A stretch of DNA of 64,000 bases from M3007 sp964646615 (GTDB lineage: Bacteria; Bacteroidota; Bacteroidia; Chitinophagales; Saprospiraceae): positions 1 through 64,000 of the forward strand of contig CAZYEV010000008.1 of NCBI GenBank assembly GCA_964646615.1. The letters run 5' to 3'. Made by a program: the position numbers and the translations under genes. Positions 1-8,879 of the stretch are shown piece after piece. The number at the start of each line of letters is the position of its first letter. The first letter of the stretch is position 1. The notes beneath the pieces were generated by a model. That model had not been told where the DNA came from, did no database searches, and saw only the letters and a program-made list of their open reading frames with translations.

Positions 1-203
1 CCCTCAAACAACTCTCGACTGCCCGAGTACAACTCCTGCAACGTCGAAACCGTCAGCGACTTACCAAAACGGCGCGGACGGGATAAAAAGTAGGACACGG
101 GCATGCTGGCCAGATCATACAAGTAACGGGTCTTGTCCACATACTTGAAGCCATTCTCCCGGATCTTCCTGAAATCCTGTATGCCAATGGGCAGTTTGTA
201 CAT
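1..203 (-). CDS. AAA-ATPase-like / PD-(D/E)XK nuclease family protein, N-terminal part only
   Basis: Only the first 67 codons lie in the window; the gene runs off the left edge. The peptide opens MYKLPIGIQDFRKIRENG, then YVDKTRYLYDL and FLSRPRRFGKSLTVSTL. This is the start of the AAA-ATPase-like family (Pfam PF09820), in which RPRxFGKS takes the place of a Walker A loop, and which usually ends in a PD-(D/E)XK nuclease-like domain. It is a clear paralogue of the complete protein at 53227-54936. Members are multicopy in Bacteroidota and their function is unknown; a role in nucleic-acid metabolism or defence is only inferred. ATG at 203 is chosen because the conserved family start begins there. 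A possible -7 element TATCTTTG lies upstream on the minus strand at 223-230. Confidence 0.85.
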   Translation of the reverse strand, partial: MYKLPIGIQDFRKIRENGFKYVDKTRYLYDLASMPVSYFLSRPRRFGKSLTVSTLQELYSGSRELFE

Positions 204-424
204 CGTTCTGTCGTCTTTCGGGCAAAGATATCGTGTAGAGCGGTAGAGCAGCCGCTTTTTGCTCAGTTTTGACGAGGCTGCTGCCTCGCTGAAACCTGTC
301 TCCACGACTTCTCCCGTCAGGAGGCCGTGTAATGCGTTATTGGGCATAGATGGGGGGCTTCGGAGCGCGGAGCACCGAAGGCACCCCGCGGGTTTTTAGG
401 GTTGTTGGGCAGGTGTTTGGGCAG
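204..424. other. intergenic region, no gene seen
   Basis: This stretch contains a small perfect hairpin (CGAGGC-TGCT-GCCTCG) near 269-284 and the possible -7 element of the minus-strand gene that starts at 203. No convincing open reading frame was found; short forward frames here overlap the palindromic repeat and have no family features. Confidence 0.5.
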
Positions 425-475
425 GCCAGACGAGTTTGGGTACTATTTGGGCCAAATAAGTTTGGCGGTTACGGG
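425..475 (+). repeat. 25-bp palindromic repeat, locus 1 (two copies, one degenerate)
   Basis: A good copy starts at 451 (GCCAAATAAGTTTGGCGG then TTAC), preceded by a degenerate copy at 425 (GCCAGACGAGTTTGGG then TAC). Spacing is 26 bp rather than the usual 25. TTA at 469-471, read on the minus strand, is the TAA stop of the large gene ending there. The same family occurs at 25082-25128, 30750-30849, 45507-45556 and 48170-48244. Confidence 0.9.
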
Positions 476-3400
476 GAGTGGGTCAGGCGCATACTCCAGC
501 GTTGGGCGCCCTGTCGCACTTCTAGCCAATAGGCGCCGGGAGTGGGGAATAGTGCTGTTGGCAGGTGGAGGCGTGTTTCGGCGGTCGTGGTGGTCCAGAG
601 CAGGCGCCCGTGGGCGTCGAAGAGGCGCACGTCGGCGAGCTGGTCGCTGGCCGACAGGTGCAGGTGCATGCCGTTGGCGCCGAAAGGGTTAGGAAAGGCT
701 ATGGGCCGTGCCGGTGCTTCTGCGAGTGGCGTCTCTGACCAGCGCAATACGGGCTGCAGCGCGCGCCCTTCGCCTAAAAAGGCAGCAGCGGGCGTAGGGC
801 TGTCAGTTAGCGCGAGTGCCTGTTGGAGTTCACCAGACTGGCGGGTTCGGAAGCGTACGGCAAACAGCGGGACGGGTTCGTCATTGGCATTGGATGCCGA
901 TGAACGCCTAAGGTAGCGCACATTTTCTATGCAGGCCGTCAGGCAGGGTCGTCCGCCCGGGCGGAGGGCGAAGTGTTCAGCGAAAAGGCCATCGGCTAAG
1001 GGCTCTACGTCCAGCACTTCCAGCGTTTGCGGGTCGAAGGCCAGGCCGAACTGAGCGGCGGCGGTCGTTTGCCAATCGGCCGCAAAGACCACACGCAGCG
1101 TTTCGCCCGCTCGAAAGGCGCGGTTAGCGGCATGAAGCGCCCAAGGCTGGCGTGGTAGGGCGGGCGTTGGGTCGTTCAGTTGCGTGCTGGCACTGCCGTT
1201 CACGTCGCCGATGCGGATGCCGACGAAATTGACCTGTTGCGGTTGTAGCCCTGAGGCTATGGCGACAGTCTGAGGGAAGAAGGTCTGAAATGGATTGTCC
1301 GGGTTTGGGAACGAGAAACTTTCCGGCACGAAGCGCCACAGGGGGCTTTGGGTCAGCGTAGTATCCATGCCCAGAATGAGCCGGCGCAATTGCACAATGT
1401 CGAAGGTGGTAACGGACATGGAACTGTTGGCATCGGCAGCGATGATTTTGTAGGGCGAAGGCAGGCGTTCGAGGTTAAGGATGTGTTTGTTAATGAGCAG
1501 CAGGTCGAAGGTACTGACGCCGTTGAGTGGGTCGTCGGTGCGAGTAGGTCGCAGGCTATCGGTCAGGCAGGGAGCGCCGGCGGATATCTGGTAGGCGCCG
1601 GTGGCTGTGCTGAGTACGAGCGGATTGTTGCACAAGCGGGCGTTGGCGATGCCCTGGCCGTCTTCGGTGCGTACAAAGCCCTGCACGGCCACGGCGGGCG
1701 CTCCGGGCAGCAGGTGGAGCGAGTCGAGTGGGAATGTCCATAGCCCGCGCGCGTAAGAGGCTGCCATCAGCTGGTTGCGCACCGGGTTGAGCTCCAGGTC
1801 AAACACCGGCACGAAAGGTAATTTGGTGCCCAGCCGCAGCCAGTGAGCGCCGCCGTTTTTGGTGTAATAGACGCCTGCGTCGGTCGCTACGAAAAGGATA
1901 CTGTCGGCGTGGCCGGGCAATACGAGGAGGTCGTTGACTGGAATGTTGGGCAGGTTGCTGCTGATGTCCGTCCAGGTAGCGCCGTCGTTGTCGGAGCGGT
2001 GTACGTGCGGGATGCGCTCGTTGTCGCGGAAGCCCGAGTGGGTTACAAACATTCGGGTGGGGTTCGTCGGCGAGCCGCAGACGGAGGTGACGTAGCGGTT
2101 GGGCAAGCCGGTGCTGATATTGACCCATGTACCTGACGGCGTGCGGCGCCACACAAGGCCATCGGAGGTGCCGGCGTAGAGTTTTTCGGCCTGCAGAGGC
2201 GACTCATCCAGGCAAGAAATGGTGTGGAAGCGCGGGCCGAAGATGATGCCGCGCGTCAGGTCGCCAGAGATGGCCCCCCAACCCGAACCGCCTTCGGAGA
2301 AATACACGCGGTGGGTGCCGGCAAAGAGGCGCTGTGTCGAGTGCCGGCTGCGGAAGTAGGGCATGTCCCAGTTGCAGCGGTCAGGTGTGCCGATGCAGCG
2401 CGAGCCGAACTGCCACGTCTGGCCTCCGTCCGTGGTCTTGTGGATTTCGCCGTTTTGCGTTTCGACCCAGAACGTCAGCGAGTCCGTCGCGTGAAAAGCA
2501 CAGCGGAAGCCATCAGCCGGGAACACCGCCTGCCAGTTGTTGTAGCCCTGAGCATTGCCGCGCTGGATGCCATTGTCTTGCGCACCAGCGTAATATAAGT
2601 GTGGGCGATGGTGGTCGTAGGAAGTTCGGTAGAATTGCGTCGTGGGCAGGTTCAGGCTTTTCGTCCACTGCTGTTGTCCCGGGCTATGGCGATACACGCC
2701 GCCATCGCAGCCTAAGTAGCGCTTTCCGGAAGGCGCAAACTGCAGGTCGTGAATGTCGGCGTGCGAGTTGGCGGCCGTCAGCCATTGGTTCGACCCCGCC
2801 GGCTTTCGCCACAGCACGATGCCCAGAAAGTAAACCTCCTCGTCGTTGTTAGGGTCGAGGCGGATTTTGCCGAAATACCAGCCGAAGTCTGCTACCGCCG
2901 TTTCTAAGGCTGAGACATCTACGGACGTCCACGTCTGGCCGCCGTTTTCGGTTTTATACAGGCCGCCGGTGGTGGCTAAGGTGTCAATATAGACCACGTA
3001 GAGTTTGTCCGGGTTTTGGCGCGACATGGCTAAGCCCGTGCGGCCATTTCGGCCCGTGGGCAGACCGCCGGTGAGTTGCGTCCAGGTCTGGCCACCGTCG
3101 GTGGTTTTATAGACCCGCGCGTGCGGGCCGTCAATGATGGACTCCTGATTGCTGCGCACGCGGTCCCAGAACGAGGCGTACAGGATTTGCGGGTTGTTGT
3201 AGTTGATGAGCAGGTCGCTGGCGCCGGCCTGATTGCTGACGAAGAGCACTTGCGTCCACGTATGGCCGCCGTCCGTGCTCTTATAGATGCCGCGTTTATT
3301 GGTGCGCACGTACGGGTTGCCCATCACGGCAGCGTACATGGTGGTGGGGGTGAATGGGTCTATTTGAATTTTGGAAACGATGCCCTCGTCGCCGAGGCCC

Positions 3401-3963
3401 AAGTAGTGCCACGACTCACCTCCGTCTGTGCTGCGGTAAATGCCGTGGCCATTGAAGACATACGCCGGCACGTTCGGGTCGCCCGTACCTGCGTACACGA
3501 TGTTGGGGTCGTGAGGGTGATAGACGATGTGGCCCACAGCCAGTTCCGGGTGATCGTCGGCTACGGGGCGCCAGTTGATACCACCGTCGGTGGTTTTGAA
3601 GATGCCACCCGCCGAAAAGCCGGCCAGTACGATGTTGTCGTTTTGAGGGTGAATAGCGATGGTATTCACGCGCCCCGCCGCATTGCCCGGCCCTTGCAGT
3701 GTCCAATCGGGCTGGTTGCTGTTTTCCGTTCCCAAAGAGCGCGGTCGGCTGCGCTCGAAGGCGGTCCGCAAGGCCGTTACGTTGCGCCGCCATCCGTCGG
3801 CATCGAAAGTGGCATCGGGATACGAGCGTTGAAAAGCAAAGTATTCAAAAGGGCGCATCTTGCGTTCGATAGCCGCCATTTTGCCGTTTGAGGCCGAATG
3901 CTCGCAGCCCCAAAATGCTGCCACCAACACTGCTATGCTTACCCATGTCAATATACGAGCCAT
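469..3963 (-). CDS. T9SS-exported Asp-box beta-propeller protein with dockerin-like and cohesin-like modules
   Basis: A protein of 1164 residues. The N-terminus (VLVAAFWGC, Cys20) resembles a lipoprotein or secretion signal. Residues about 80-740 carry many Asp-box repeats of the form S/T-x-D-G-G-x-T/S-W (for example STDGGESW, TTDGGQTW, TKNGGAHW), typical of sialidase/VPS10-like beta-propellers. Then comes a segment with two dockerin-like halves (DPLNGVSTFDLLLINKHIL and DANSSMSVTTFDIVQLRRLI, ending IGDVNGS), a cohesin-like beta domain (about 905-1045), and a T9SS C-terminal sorting domain (PIAFPNPFGANG to the end). A surface-bound or secreted adhesin or glycan-binding role is inferred; no enzyme activity can be assigned. 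The TAA stop lies inside the palindromic repeat at 451-475. Confidence 0.85.
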   Translation of the reverse strand: MARILTWVSIAVLVAAFWGCEHSASNGKMAAIERKMRPFEYFAFQRSYPDATFDADGWRRNVTALRTAFERSRPRSLGTENSNQPDWTLQGPGNAAGRVNTIAIHPQNDNIVLAGFSAGGIFKTTDGGINWRPVADDHPELAVGHIVYHPHDPNIVYAGTGDPNVPAYVFNGHGIYRSTDGGESWHYLGLGDEGIVSKIQIDPFTPTTMYAAVMGNPYVRTNKRGIYKSTDGGHTWTQVLFVSNQAGASDLLINYNNPQILYASFWDRVRSNQESIIDGPHARVYKTTDGGQTWTQLTGGLPTGRNGRTGLAMSRQNPDKLYVVYIDTLATTGGLYKTENGGQTWTSVDVSALETAVADFGWYFGKIRLDPNNDEEVYFLGIVLWRKPAGSNQWLTAANSHADIHDLQFAPSGKRYLGCDGGVYRHSPGQQQWTKSLNLPTTQFYRTSYDHHRPHLYYAGAQDNGIQRGNAQGYNNWQAVFPADGFRCAFHATDSLTFWVETQNGEIHKTTDGGQTWQFGSRCIGTPDRCNWDMPYFRSRHSTQRLFAGTHRVYFSEGGSGWGAISGDLTRGIIFGPRFHTISCLDESPLQAEKLYAGTSDGLVWRRTPSGTWVNISTGLPNRYVTSVCGSPTNPTRMFVTHSGFRDNERIPHVHRSDNDGATWTDISSNLPNIPVNDLLVLPGHADSILFVATDAGVYYTKNGGAHWLRLGTKLPFVPVFDLELNPVRNQLMAASYARGLWTFPLDSLHLLPGAPAVAVQGFVRTEDGQGIANARLCNNPLVLSTATGAYQISAGAPCLTDSLRPTRTDDPLNGVSTFDLLLINKHILNLERLPSPYKIIAADANSSMSVTTFDIVQLRRLILGMDTTLTQSPLWRFVPESFSFPNPDNPFQTFFPQTVAIASGLQPQQVNFVGIRIGDVNGSASTQLNDPTPALPRQPWALHAANRAFRAGETLRVVFAADWQTTAAAQFGLAFDPQTLEVLDVEPLADGLFAEHFALRPGGRPCLTACIENVRYLRRSSASNANDEPVPLFAVRFRTRQSGELQQALALTDSPTPAAAFLGEGRALQPVLRWSETPLAEAPARPIAFPNPFGANGMHLHLSASDQLADVRLFDAHGRLLWTTTTAETRLHLPTALFPTPGAYWLEVRQGAQRWSMRLTHSP

Positions 3964-4094
3964 ACCGGTTTTTGTCTGGATAAATGTTTGTGAAATGCCG
4001 CGCTCAGGCGGCTCGCCTTGTAGCCTTTCGGCAACTGCTCAGCGGCGCAAAAATCGCACCATTGACGGGAGTGTTTTGCCAAAACTGGCCGATG

Positions 4095-4128
4095 CTTGGG
4101 AAAACTCCGATGCGGCGCTGCATCTTTG
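4095..4128 (+). promoter_or_regulatory. possible Bacteroidota-type promoter of the E2 gene
   Basis: TTGG at 4095 and CATCTTTG at 4121-4128 resemble the -33 TTTG and -7 TAnnTTTG elements of Bacteroidota, about 30 nt before the ATG at 4159. The first bases of the -7 element do not match, so this is a weak call. Confidence 0.35.
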
Positions 4129-4158
4129 CGCGCCGGATAACAATCGAAACAACACCGT

Positions 4159-5475
4159 ATGGCATACGAATACAAGCTGCCGTCGCTGGGCGATGGCGTT
4201 ACAGGCAAGGTTACCGAAATCCGCGTGCAGCCCGGCCAGGCTGTGGCCAAAGAGGACATCGTCATCGTGGTGGGTACCGACAAAGTGGACGCCGAAATGC
4301 CCGTAGATGTGGATGGCGTCGTCGAAGAAGTGCTGGTAAAAGTTGGCGACGACGTTACCGAGGGCACCCCCGTGCTGCGCATCCAGGTCGGCAACGGCGT
4401 GGCAGAGGCGGCGCCCCCCCCTGCTCTCAGCGCAGACAGCAGCAAAACCACTGCCGGCAAGGACTCCAGTAGCAGCAAAGGCGAGGACGCTGATAACGGT
4501 GGAAAATCTGCGCCGGCGCCGGCACCCACTCCCGCGGCCGAAAAGCCCGCCCCTGCCGCGCCTAAGGGCCACCTGCGTGCCAGCCCATTGGCCCGCAAAC
4601 GCGCCAAAGAACTGGGCATCGAACTCGCCGAAATCACGCCTGCCCCTGGCAGCGAACGCATCTCCTACAAAGACGTGCTGGACTATGTGAAACGCAAAAT
4701 GGACAGCGCCAGCGGAACAGCCGTCGCCGCCGGCGGTGCAGGGCTGGCCCATCGCCCGCTGCCCAACTTCGATAAGTTCGGACCCACCGAGCGCCAGGCA
4801 CAAAGCCGCATCGGCGTCATCACGGCCGAAAACATGGTGTACGCCTTCAATGCCATCCCGCACGCCTGGATCTCCGAAAAAGCGGACATCACCCGATTAG
4901 AGCAACTCCGCCAGCAATACAAAGACCAGGTAAAAGCCGCCGGCGGCAACCTGACCACCACTGCCATTCTGGTGAAAGCCGTTGCAGCCATGCTGCGCAA
5001 AATGCCGCAGTTTAACGCCAGCTACGACCCCGAAAAGCGCGAAGTCATCGTCAAGAAATTCTACAATATCGGCGTCGCTGTGGACACGCCGCGCGGCCTG
5101 CTGGTGCCCGTCATCAAGAACGCCGACCAGAAGAACCTCACCGAAATCTCCGTCGAACTTACCGAACTGAGCGCCCGCACCCGCGACGGCAAAAACAAAA
5201 TCGAAGACCTCGAGGGCGGCACCTTCAGCATCTCCAACATCGGCGGCATCGGCGGCACCAACATGCACTCCATCGTCAACTGGCCCGAAGTGGCTATCCT
5301 CAGCGTTACCGCTGCTCGCTACGAACCTGTGTGGAACGGCAGCGCCTTCGAGCCGCGCCTGCTCATGCCCATGACCATCGGCTGGGACCACCGCGTCATC
5401 AACGGCGCCGATGCCGCGCGCTTTTTGCAACACCTAAAGGCTGTCTTGGAAGAACCATTCTTGGGGCTGCTGTGA
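4159..5475 (+). CDS. dihydrolipoamide acyltransferase (E2 of a 2-oxoacid dehydrogenase complex)
   Basis: A 438-residue E2 core enzyme that moves acyl groups from lipoyl-lysine to CoA. Domains in order: one lipoyl domain (1-80) with the lipoylated lysine in GTDKVDAEMP (Lys42); an Ala/Pro/Lys-rich linker; a peripheral subunit-binding domain (about 138-178, ASPLARKRAKELGIELAEI); and the catalytic domain ending GWDHRVINGADAARF. His411 is the catalytic His. The HxxxDG motif has Asn415 in place of Asp; from memory the Azotobacter pyruvate dehydrogenase E2 also has Asn here. The TDKVDAE motif resembles branched-chain and pyruvate E2s of Bacteroidota, so the substrate is open. No E1 or E3 gene is adjacent; it stands alone, divergent from the beta-propeller gene. 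Confidence 0.93.
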   Translation: MAYEYKLPSLGDGVTGKVTEIRVQPGQAVAKEDIVIVVGTDKVDAEMPVDVDGVVEEVLVKVGDDVTEGTPVLRIQVGNGVAEAAPPPALSADSSKTTAGKDSSSSKGEDADNGGKSAPAPAPTPAAEKPAPAAPKGHLRASPLARKRAKELGIELAEITPAPGSERISYKDVLDYVKRKMDSASGTAVAAGGAGLAHRPLPNFDKFGPTERQAQSRIGVITAENMVYAFNAIPHAWISEKADITRLEQLRQQYKDQVKAAGGNLTTTAILVKAVAAMLRKMPQFNASYDPEKREVIVKKFYNIGVAVDTPRGLLVPVIKNADQKNLTEISVELTELSARTRDGKNKIEDLEGGTFSISNIGGIGGTNMHSIVNWPEVAILSVTAARYEPVWNGSAFEPRLLMPMTIGWDHRVINGADAARFLQHLKAVLEEPFLGLL

Positions 5476-5581
5476 GATACCTTTTGAATGAAAAGCACAT
5501 CGCTGCAGGCGAAATAAACGCAAAGGCTCATCATCGCCCTTCCTCCCACGGCCTGAATGCTTTTTTGAAAAAACGGCTGAC

Positions 5582-6706
5582 CTACCGTTTCTGAAACATC
5601 TGCGTAAAGCGCCTTCCACCGGAATGGCACTGCAGCAAATAGCTGCCTGCCGGCAGGTCGTACACGGGAATTTCCCACGCGGCGCTGCTGGCGGCATTGC
5701 CCTGCAGCCATACGCGGCCCAACAGGTCGGACACCTGCCAGCGCACTTCGTCATCAGCATCGGAAACCGGCCCGAGCACCTGCAACAGGTCGTGAGCCGG
5801 CGAAGGGAATACCCGCAACTCGCCACTGCCGCGCAACGCATACACCTGGCGAATAGGACTGTACGAAAAAGCACCATCGGCGTCCGTCAGGCGCAGGCGG
5901 TAGTAGTTGAGGCCAGGCAGAGGTTTTGCGTCAAAGAATTCGTATTGGCGCGCTTCGCGGGCGTATCCCTGTGCTGCTACGCGACCGATGGCCTCAAAAC
6001 GCGCATCCGGCCCGCTGCGCTCCACCTCAAAATAGGCGCTGTTGTATTCGGTAGCTGTGGCCCAATGCAGGTGCGTGCGGTCGCCTTCGGCCTGGGTCTC
6101 AAAGCGGAGCAGCTCTATGGGCAGGGAGAAGTTTTCACCTACGGCAAAGTCGTCTATGCGGAAGTTGGGCGGAAAAGAGCAGTTTATTGTATCTATCGTC
6201 GTAACGTACGAGAAGCGAAAACGCAGGTTGGAGACATTTTCCGCCCCAGAGGGCAGGTCAAAAAAGAGCGCATCCCAGGCGGTGGTGGCGCCTGCTGCCA
6301 CGTTGCTGGAGATAGTGTTCCAGGTCGTGCCGTTGTTGCTCCAGGCAAACGCTACGGCTGTGGCATGCGCATTGGAGCGCCTGCGACCGAAGCCGACGCG
6401 GATACCGGTGCGGCCTACGGTATTGATGACACCGCTGACGGTGAGCTGGACGGTTTCGCCCGCGGGCTTGCAATCGTCCATACGCATGTTGAAACCCCCG
6501 GAGGCCGGCGGTGGGTTGTAACCGGAACTGACGGATTGGTTGCTAAGAACTACCCGGCTATTGTTGGCAGACCACCCGGGCGGGAAATTACCATCGGGAA
6601 AAGGCTGCAGGTAGAAAATCTGTCCCCACGCCACCGTGGCTAAGGCAACAAGCAGGGCAATAAGCGTAGCATTTCTCATAGAAATGGGAAGAGTTATAGT
6701 GCGCAA
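5582..6706 (-). CDS. secreted protein with T9SS C-terminal sorting domain (paralogue 1)
   Basis: 374 residues. A signal peptide (MRNATLIALLVALATVAWG) leads into a beta-rich domain (about 20-190) with the landmarks PPGWS, SGYNPPPASGG and FRIDDFAVGEN. Then comes a fibronectin-like stretch beginning PIELLRFE and containing ARQYEFFDAKPLPGLNYYRLRLTDADG, the usual module before a T9SS sorting domain, and finally the sorting domain itself (LRVFPSPAHDLLQV to FTQMFQKR). It is a close tandem paralogue of the gene at 6822-7922. Export across the outer membrane by T9SS is inferred from the C-terminus; the job of the N-terminal domain is unknown. Confidence 0.85.
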   Translation of the reverse strand: MRTITLPISMRNATLIALLVALATVAWGQIFYLQPFPDGNFPPGWSANNSRVVLSNQSVSSGYNPPPASGGFNMRMDDCKPAGETVQLTVSGVINTVGRTGIRVGFGRRRSNAHATAVAFAWSNNGTTWNTISSNVAAGATTAWDALFFDLPSGAENVSNLRFRFSYVTTIDTINCSFPPNFRIDDFAVGENFSLPIELLRFETQAEGDRTHLHWATATEYNSAYFEVERSGPDARFEAIGRVAAQGYAREARQYEFFDAKPLPGLNYYRLRLTDADGAFSYSPIRQVYALRGSGELRVFPSPAHDLLQVLGPVSDADDEVRWQVSDLLGRVWLQGNAASSAAWEIPVYDLPAGSYLLQCHSGGRRFTQMFQKR

Positions 6707-6743
6707 AAGGGCTTTCCCTTAAAAAGCCGGTAAAGTTTGCGCA
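6700..6743. promoter_or_regulatory. inverted repeat around the start of the 5582-6706 gene
   Basis: TGCGCAAA at 6700-6707 and TTTGCGCA at 6736-6743 form perfect 8-bp arms just before and across the start region of the minus-strand gene starting at 6706. Nested GGGCTTT/AAGCC complementarity lies between the arms. It could be an operator or a leader hairpin; no function is shown. Confidence 0.3.
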
Positions 6744-6821
6744 TTCTCATCCATATCCGGATGCGGCGCCCTAAATTTCAATTTCGCTTAACACCCCTCC
6801 AGAGGCCGCCGTAGGGGTAAA

Positions 6822-7922
6822 CTACTGTTTTAGAAACCGTTGGGTTAGCGTTCTGCCACCGATGGCACACTGCAGCAGGTAAGCACCGGGGGGCAGGTCG
6901 TGCACGGGGATGCTCCATCCGCTGCTGTCGGCAGCAGTGCCCTGGCGCCAGAGGCGTCCCATCAGGTCGCAGATTTGCCAGCGCGCCTCCAGGTCGGCGG
7001 TCGGTGCTGGAGCAGAGACGTGCAGCACACTGGTCGCTGGCGACGGGAACACCGATAATATAGTAGCCGTCGGTGTCGTCTGCACCTGACGAATGGGGCT
7101 GTACGAAAAGGTGCCATCAGCGTCGGCCTGGCGCAGGCGATAGTAATTGGTACCGGGTAATGGGCGGGCATCGAAGAATTCGTACTGGCGCTCCTGAAGC
7201 GAATACCCGGCGGCAGCGACACGACCGATGGGCTCAAAGCGCGCATCCGAGCCGCTGCGTTCGATATCGAAGTAGGCACTGTTGTGCTCCGAGGCAGTTG
7301 CCCAGGTCAGGCGGATACCCTCGCCTTCAGCGCGCGCGTCAAAGCGCATAAGTTCTACGGGCAGGGAGAAGTTTTCGCCTACGGCAAAGTCGTCTATGCG
7401 GAACACAGGCGGTGAGGCCGTACAACTCATATTCGTCTGCGCTACGTAAGAAAAGCGAAAGCGCAGGTTGGGCACGTTTTGCGCTGCAGCAGGCAGGTCG
7501 AAGTAAATGAGCTTCCACGTCGTGCTGGCGCTGTCGGTGATGTTGCCGGAGATGGTATTCCAGGTGGTGCCGTTAGCACTCCATCGAAATGAGACAGGGC
7601 GATTGAAATCGCTGGAGCGCCACACCCCGAAGCCTACGCGAATGCCGGTGTAGCCAACCGTGCTGATGACGCCATTGACCGTCAGTGTGATGGTATCCCC
7701 TACAGGCTCGCAGTCTGACATGCGCATATTGTAGCCACCCGAGGCTGGGGGCGGGTTGTAACCACTACTTGGCGAGGCGTCGTTGGGCGTTACGCGGCTG
7801 CTGTTGGTGGACCACCCCGTAGGAAAGGCGGCAGATGGAAAGGTCTGCAGATGGATAATTTGACCAGTAAGCGTTAGCGGCAGAAAAGTCAGCGATAAAA
7901 AAAGAAGAGTAGTGTTTCTCAC
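6822..7922 (-). CDS. secreted protein with T9SS C-terminal sorting domain (paralogue 2, GTG start)
   Basis: 366 residues when started at the GTG at 7922. That start gives VRNTTLLFLSLTFLPLTLTG, which aligns with the MRNATLIALL signal peptide of its neighbour at 5582-6706; the frame is open further upstream, but that extension has no signal peptide. The layout is the same: beta-rich domain with SGYNPPPASGG and FRIDDFAVGENFSLPVEL, a module with RQYEFFDARPLPGTNYYRLRQADADG, and a T9SS sorting domain (LSVFPSPATSVLHV to LTQRFLKQ). The two genes look like a tandem duplication; they are separated by about 115 bp and are probably transcribed from separate promoters. Function beyond surface exposure is unknown. 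Confidence 0.82.
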   Translation of the reverse strand: MRNTTLLFLSLTFLPLTLTGQIIHLQTFPSAAFPTGWSTNSSRVTPNDASPSSGYNPPPASGGYNMRMSDCEPVGDTITLTVNGVISTVGYTGIRVGFGVWRSSDFNRPVSFRWSANGTTWNTISGNITDSASTTWKLIYFDLPAAAQNVPNLRFRFSYVAQTNMSCTASPPVFRIDDFAVGENFSLPVELMRFDARAEGEGIRLTWATASEHNSAYFDIERSGSDARFEPIGRVAAAGYSLQERQYEFFDARPLPGTNYYRLRQADADGTFSYSPIRQVQTTPTATILSVFPSPATSVLHVSAPAPTADLEARWQICDLMGRLWRQGTAADSSGWSIPVHDLPPGAYLLQCAIGGRTLTQRFLKQ

Positions 7923-8157
7923 AATGTGCAGGCGGTAGCAGTATTTGGAATGGATACTTAGCAGGGAAATTGCCGCCAATGCCTCTTCAAATACCTTGCC
8001 TTTTTGGCGCACTTTGCATGAAAGTGCGCTACGGACCCTTGAAAACACCATCTGCTGCCGCCGATGAAGAGAATTGCCCGGAGCGGTGATGCCGGTCAGC
8101 CAACCTCGTTTTTTCTGCTGCTTACCTTTGCTGTGTATCAAATCAGGCAATGTGCTT

Positions 8158-8427
8158 ATGCTGTGTCCATCCTGTCAGGCGCCATTGGTTACTAAGATGC
8201 GCTTCGATGTAGAAATTGACTTTTGCCCACGCTGCCGCGGCGTGTGGCTCGACCGCGGCGAGTTGGATAAAATCATTGCTCACTCCATGCGGCATCACGA
8301 AGAGGAGGAAGATAAAGCAGCAGAGGCGTCTGCCGCCCGCCCACTTAAAGCAGGCGAGCGGCGGCCAGTGTATCCGCCAGCGAATGTGCGCCGGCGTTTT
8401 ATGCTGGAGCAGTATTTTGACTTTTAA
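8158..8427 (+). CDS. TFIIB-type zinc-ribbon protein
   Basis: An 89-residue protein beginning MLCPSCQAPLV. Two CxxC pairs (CPSC near residue 3 and CPRC near residue 24) followed by RGVWLDRGELDKII are diagnostic of the zf-TFIIB family (Pfam PF13453), a small zinc-ribbon of unknown role that is widespread in bacteria. The middle is acidic (HHEEEEDK) and the C-terminus basic and aromatic (RRRFMLEQYFDF). ATG 8158 is chosen because it begins directly at the zinc ribbon; the longer in-frame extension upstream has no homology to the family. It converges on the lipoprotein gene ending at 8457. Confidence 0.85.
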   Translation: MLCPSCQAPLVTKMRFDVEIDFCPRCRGVWLDRGELDKIIAHSMRHHEEEEDKAAEASAARPLKAGERRPVYPPANVRRRFMLEQYFDF

Positions 8428-8456
8428 ATACTGCACCTTACTGCATAAAAATGACG

Positions 8457-8879
8457 TCAGAGGCGCGAGAAATGAAGGACTTCCGTGTCGCCGCCGCCTC
8501 CGCTGCGGTGTTCTAAGCGCATAAGGGTATCGGTCATGGATACGATATGCCAGTCTTCGGCTAACTCGCGCAATGCACTGGGTGCTGCTGCCTCAAAGGT
8601 GAGGCAGAGTTTGGGTGCACTGTCGTCGCAGGCCGTTGACCACGTACCGCTCCAGTTCTGGGTGGCGTTGCGAGCAACGAGCTGGCCACCAGTCTTAAAA
8701 TTGAACGTGTAGGGAGCGTAGGTTGCCGTTTTATCGGAGCGGTCGAAATAGTAGGAGACCTTCCAGTCTCCGGGTTGAACGGCGGGTGTCGAAGTGTCCT
8801 TGCTGTTTTTGCAGGCAAAAGAAGCCCACAACAGGGCGATGAGGGCCAGGATAGGGAAAGGATTGCGAGGGAGCAACAT
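8457..8879 (-). CDS. small lipoprotein, lipocalin-like
   Basis: 140 residues from the ATG at 8879. The signal peptide ends with a lipobox (LLWASFAC, Cys23) after MLLPRNPFPILALIA, so this is probably an inner- or outer-membrane lipoprotein. The mature part (GDWKVSYYFDRSDKTATYAPYTF, then LVARNATQNWSGTWS and LMRLEH) has the W-x-V...F-x-F...G-T-W pattern of lipocalin-like calycin domains common in Bacteroidota. A frame open upstream to 8954 adds a stretch without signal features and is not used. Function unknown. Its stop is 30 bp from that of the zinc-ribbon gene on the other strand. Confidence 0.7.
   Translation of the reverse strand: MLLPRNPFPILALIALLWASFACKNSKDTSTPAVQPGDWKVSYYFDRSDKTATYAPYTFNFKTGGQLVARNATQNWSGTWSTACDDSAPKLCLTFEAAAPSALRELAEDWHIVSMTDTLMRLEHRSGGGGDTEVLHFSRL

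Noticed and set aside
3076..3891. Long open frames antisense to large genes (also 41056-42828, 11035-12012)
   Set aside because: High G+C and codon bias keep antisense frames open; the peptides are rich in Arg, Ala and Val with no domains, and the sense genes are well supported.
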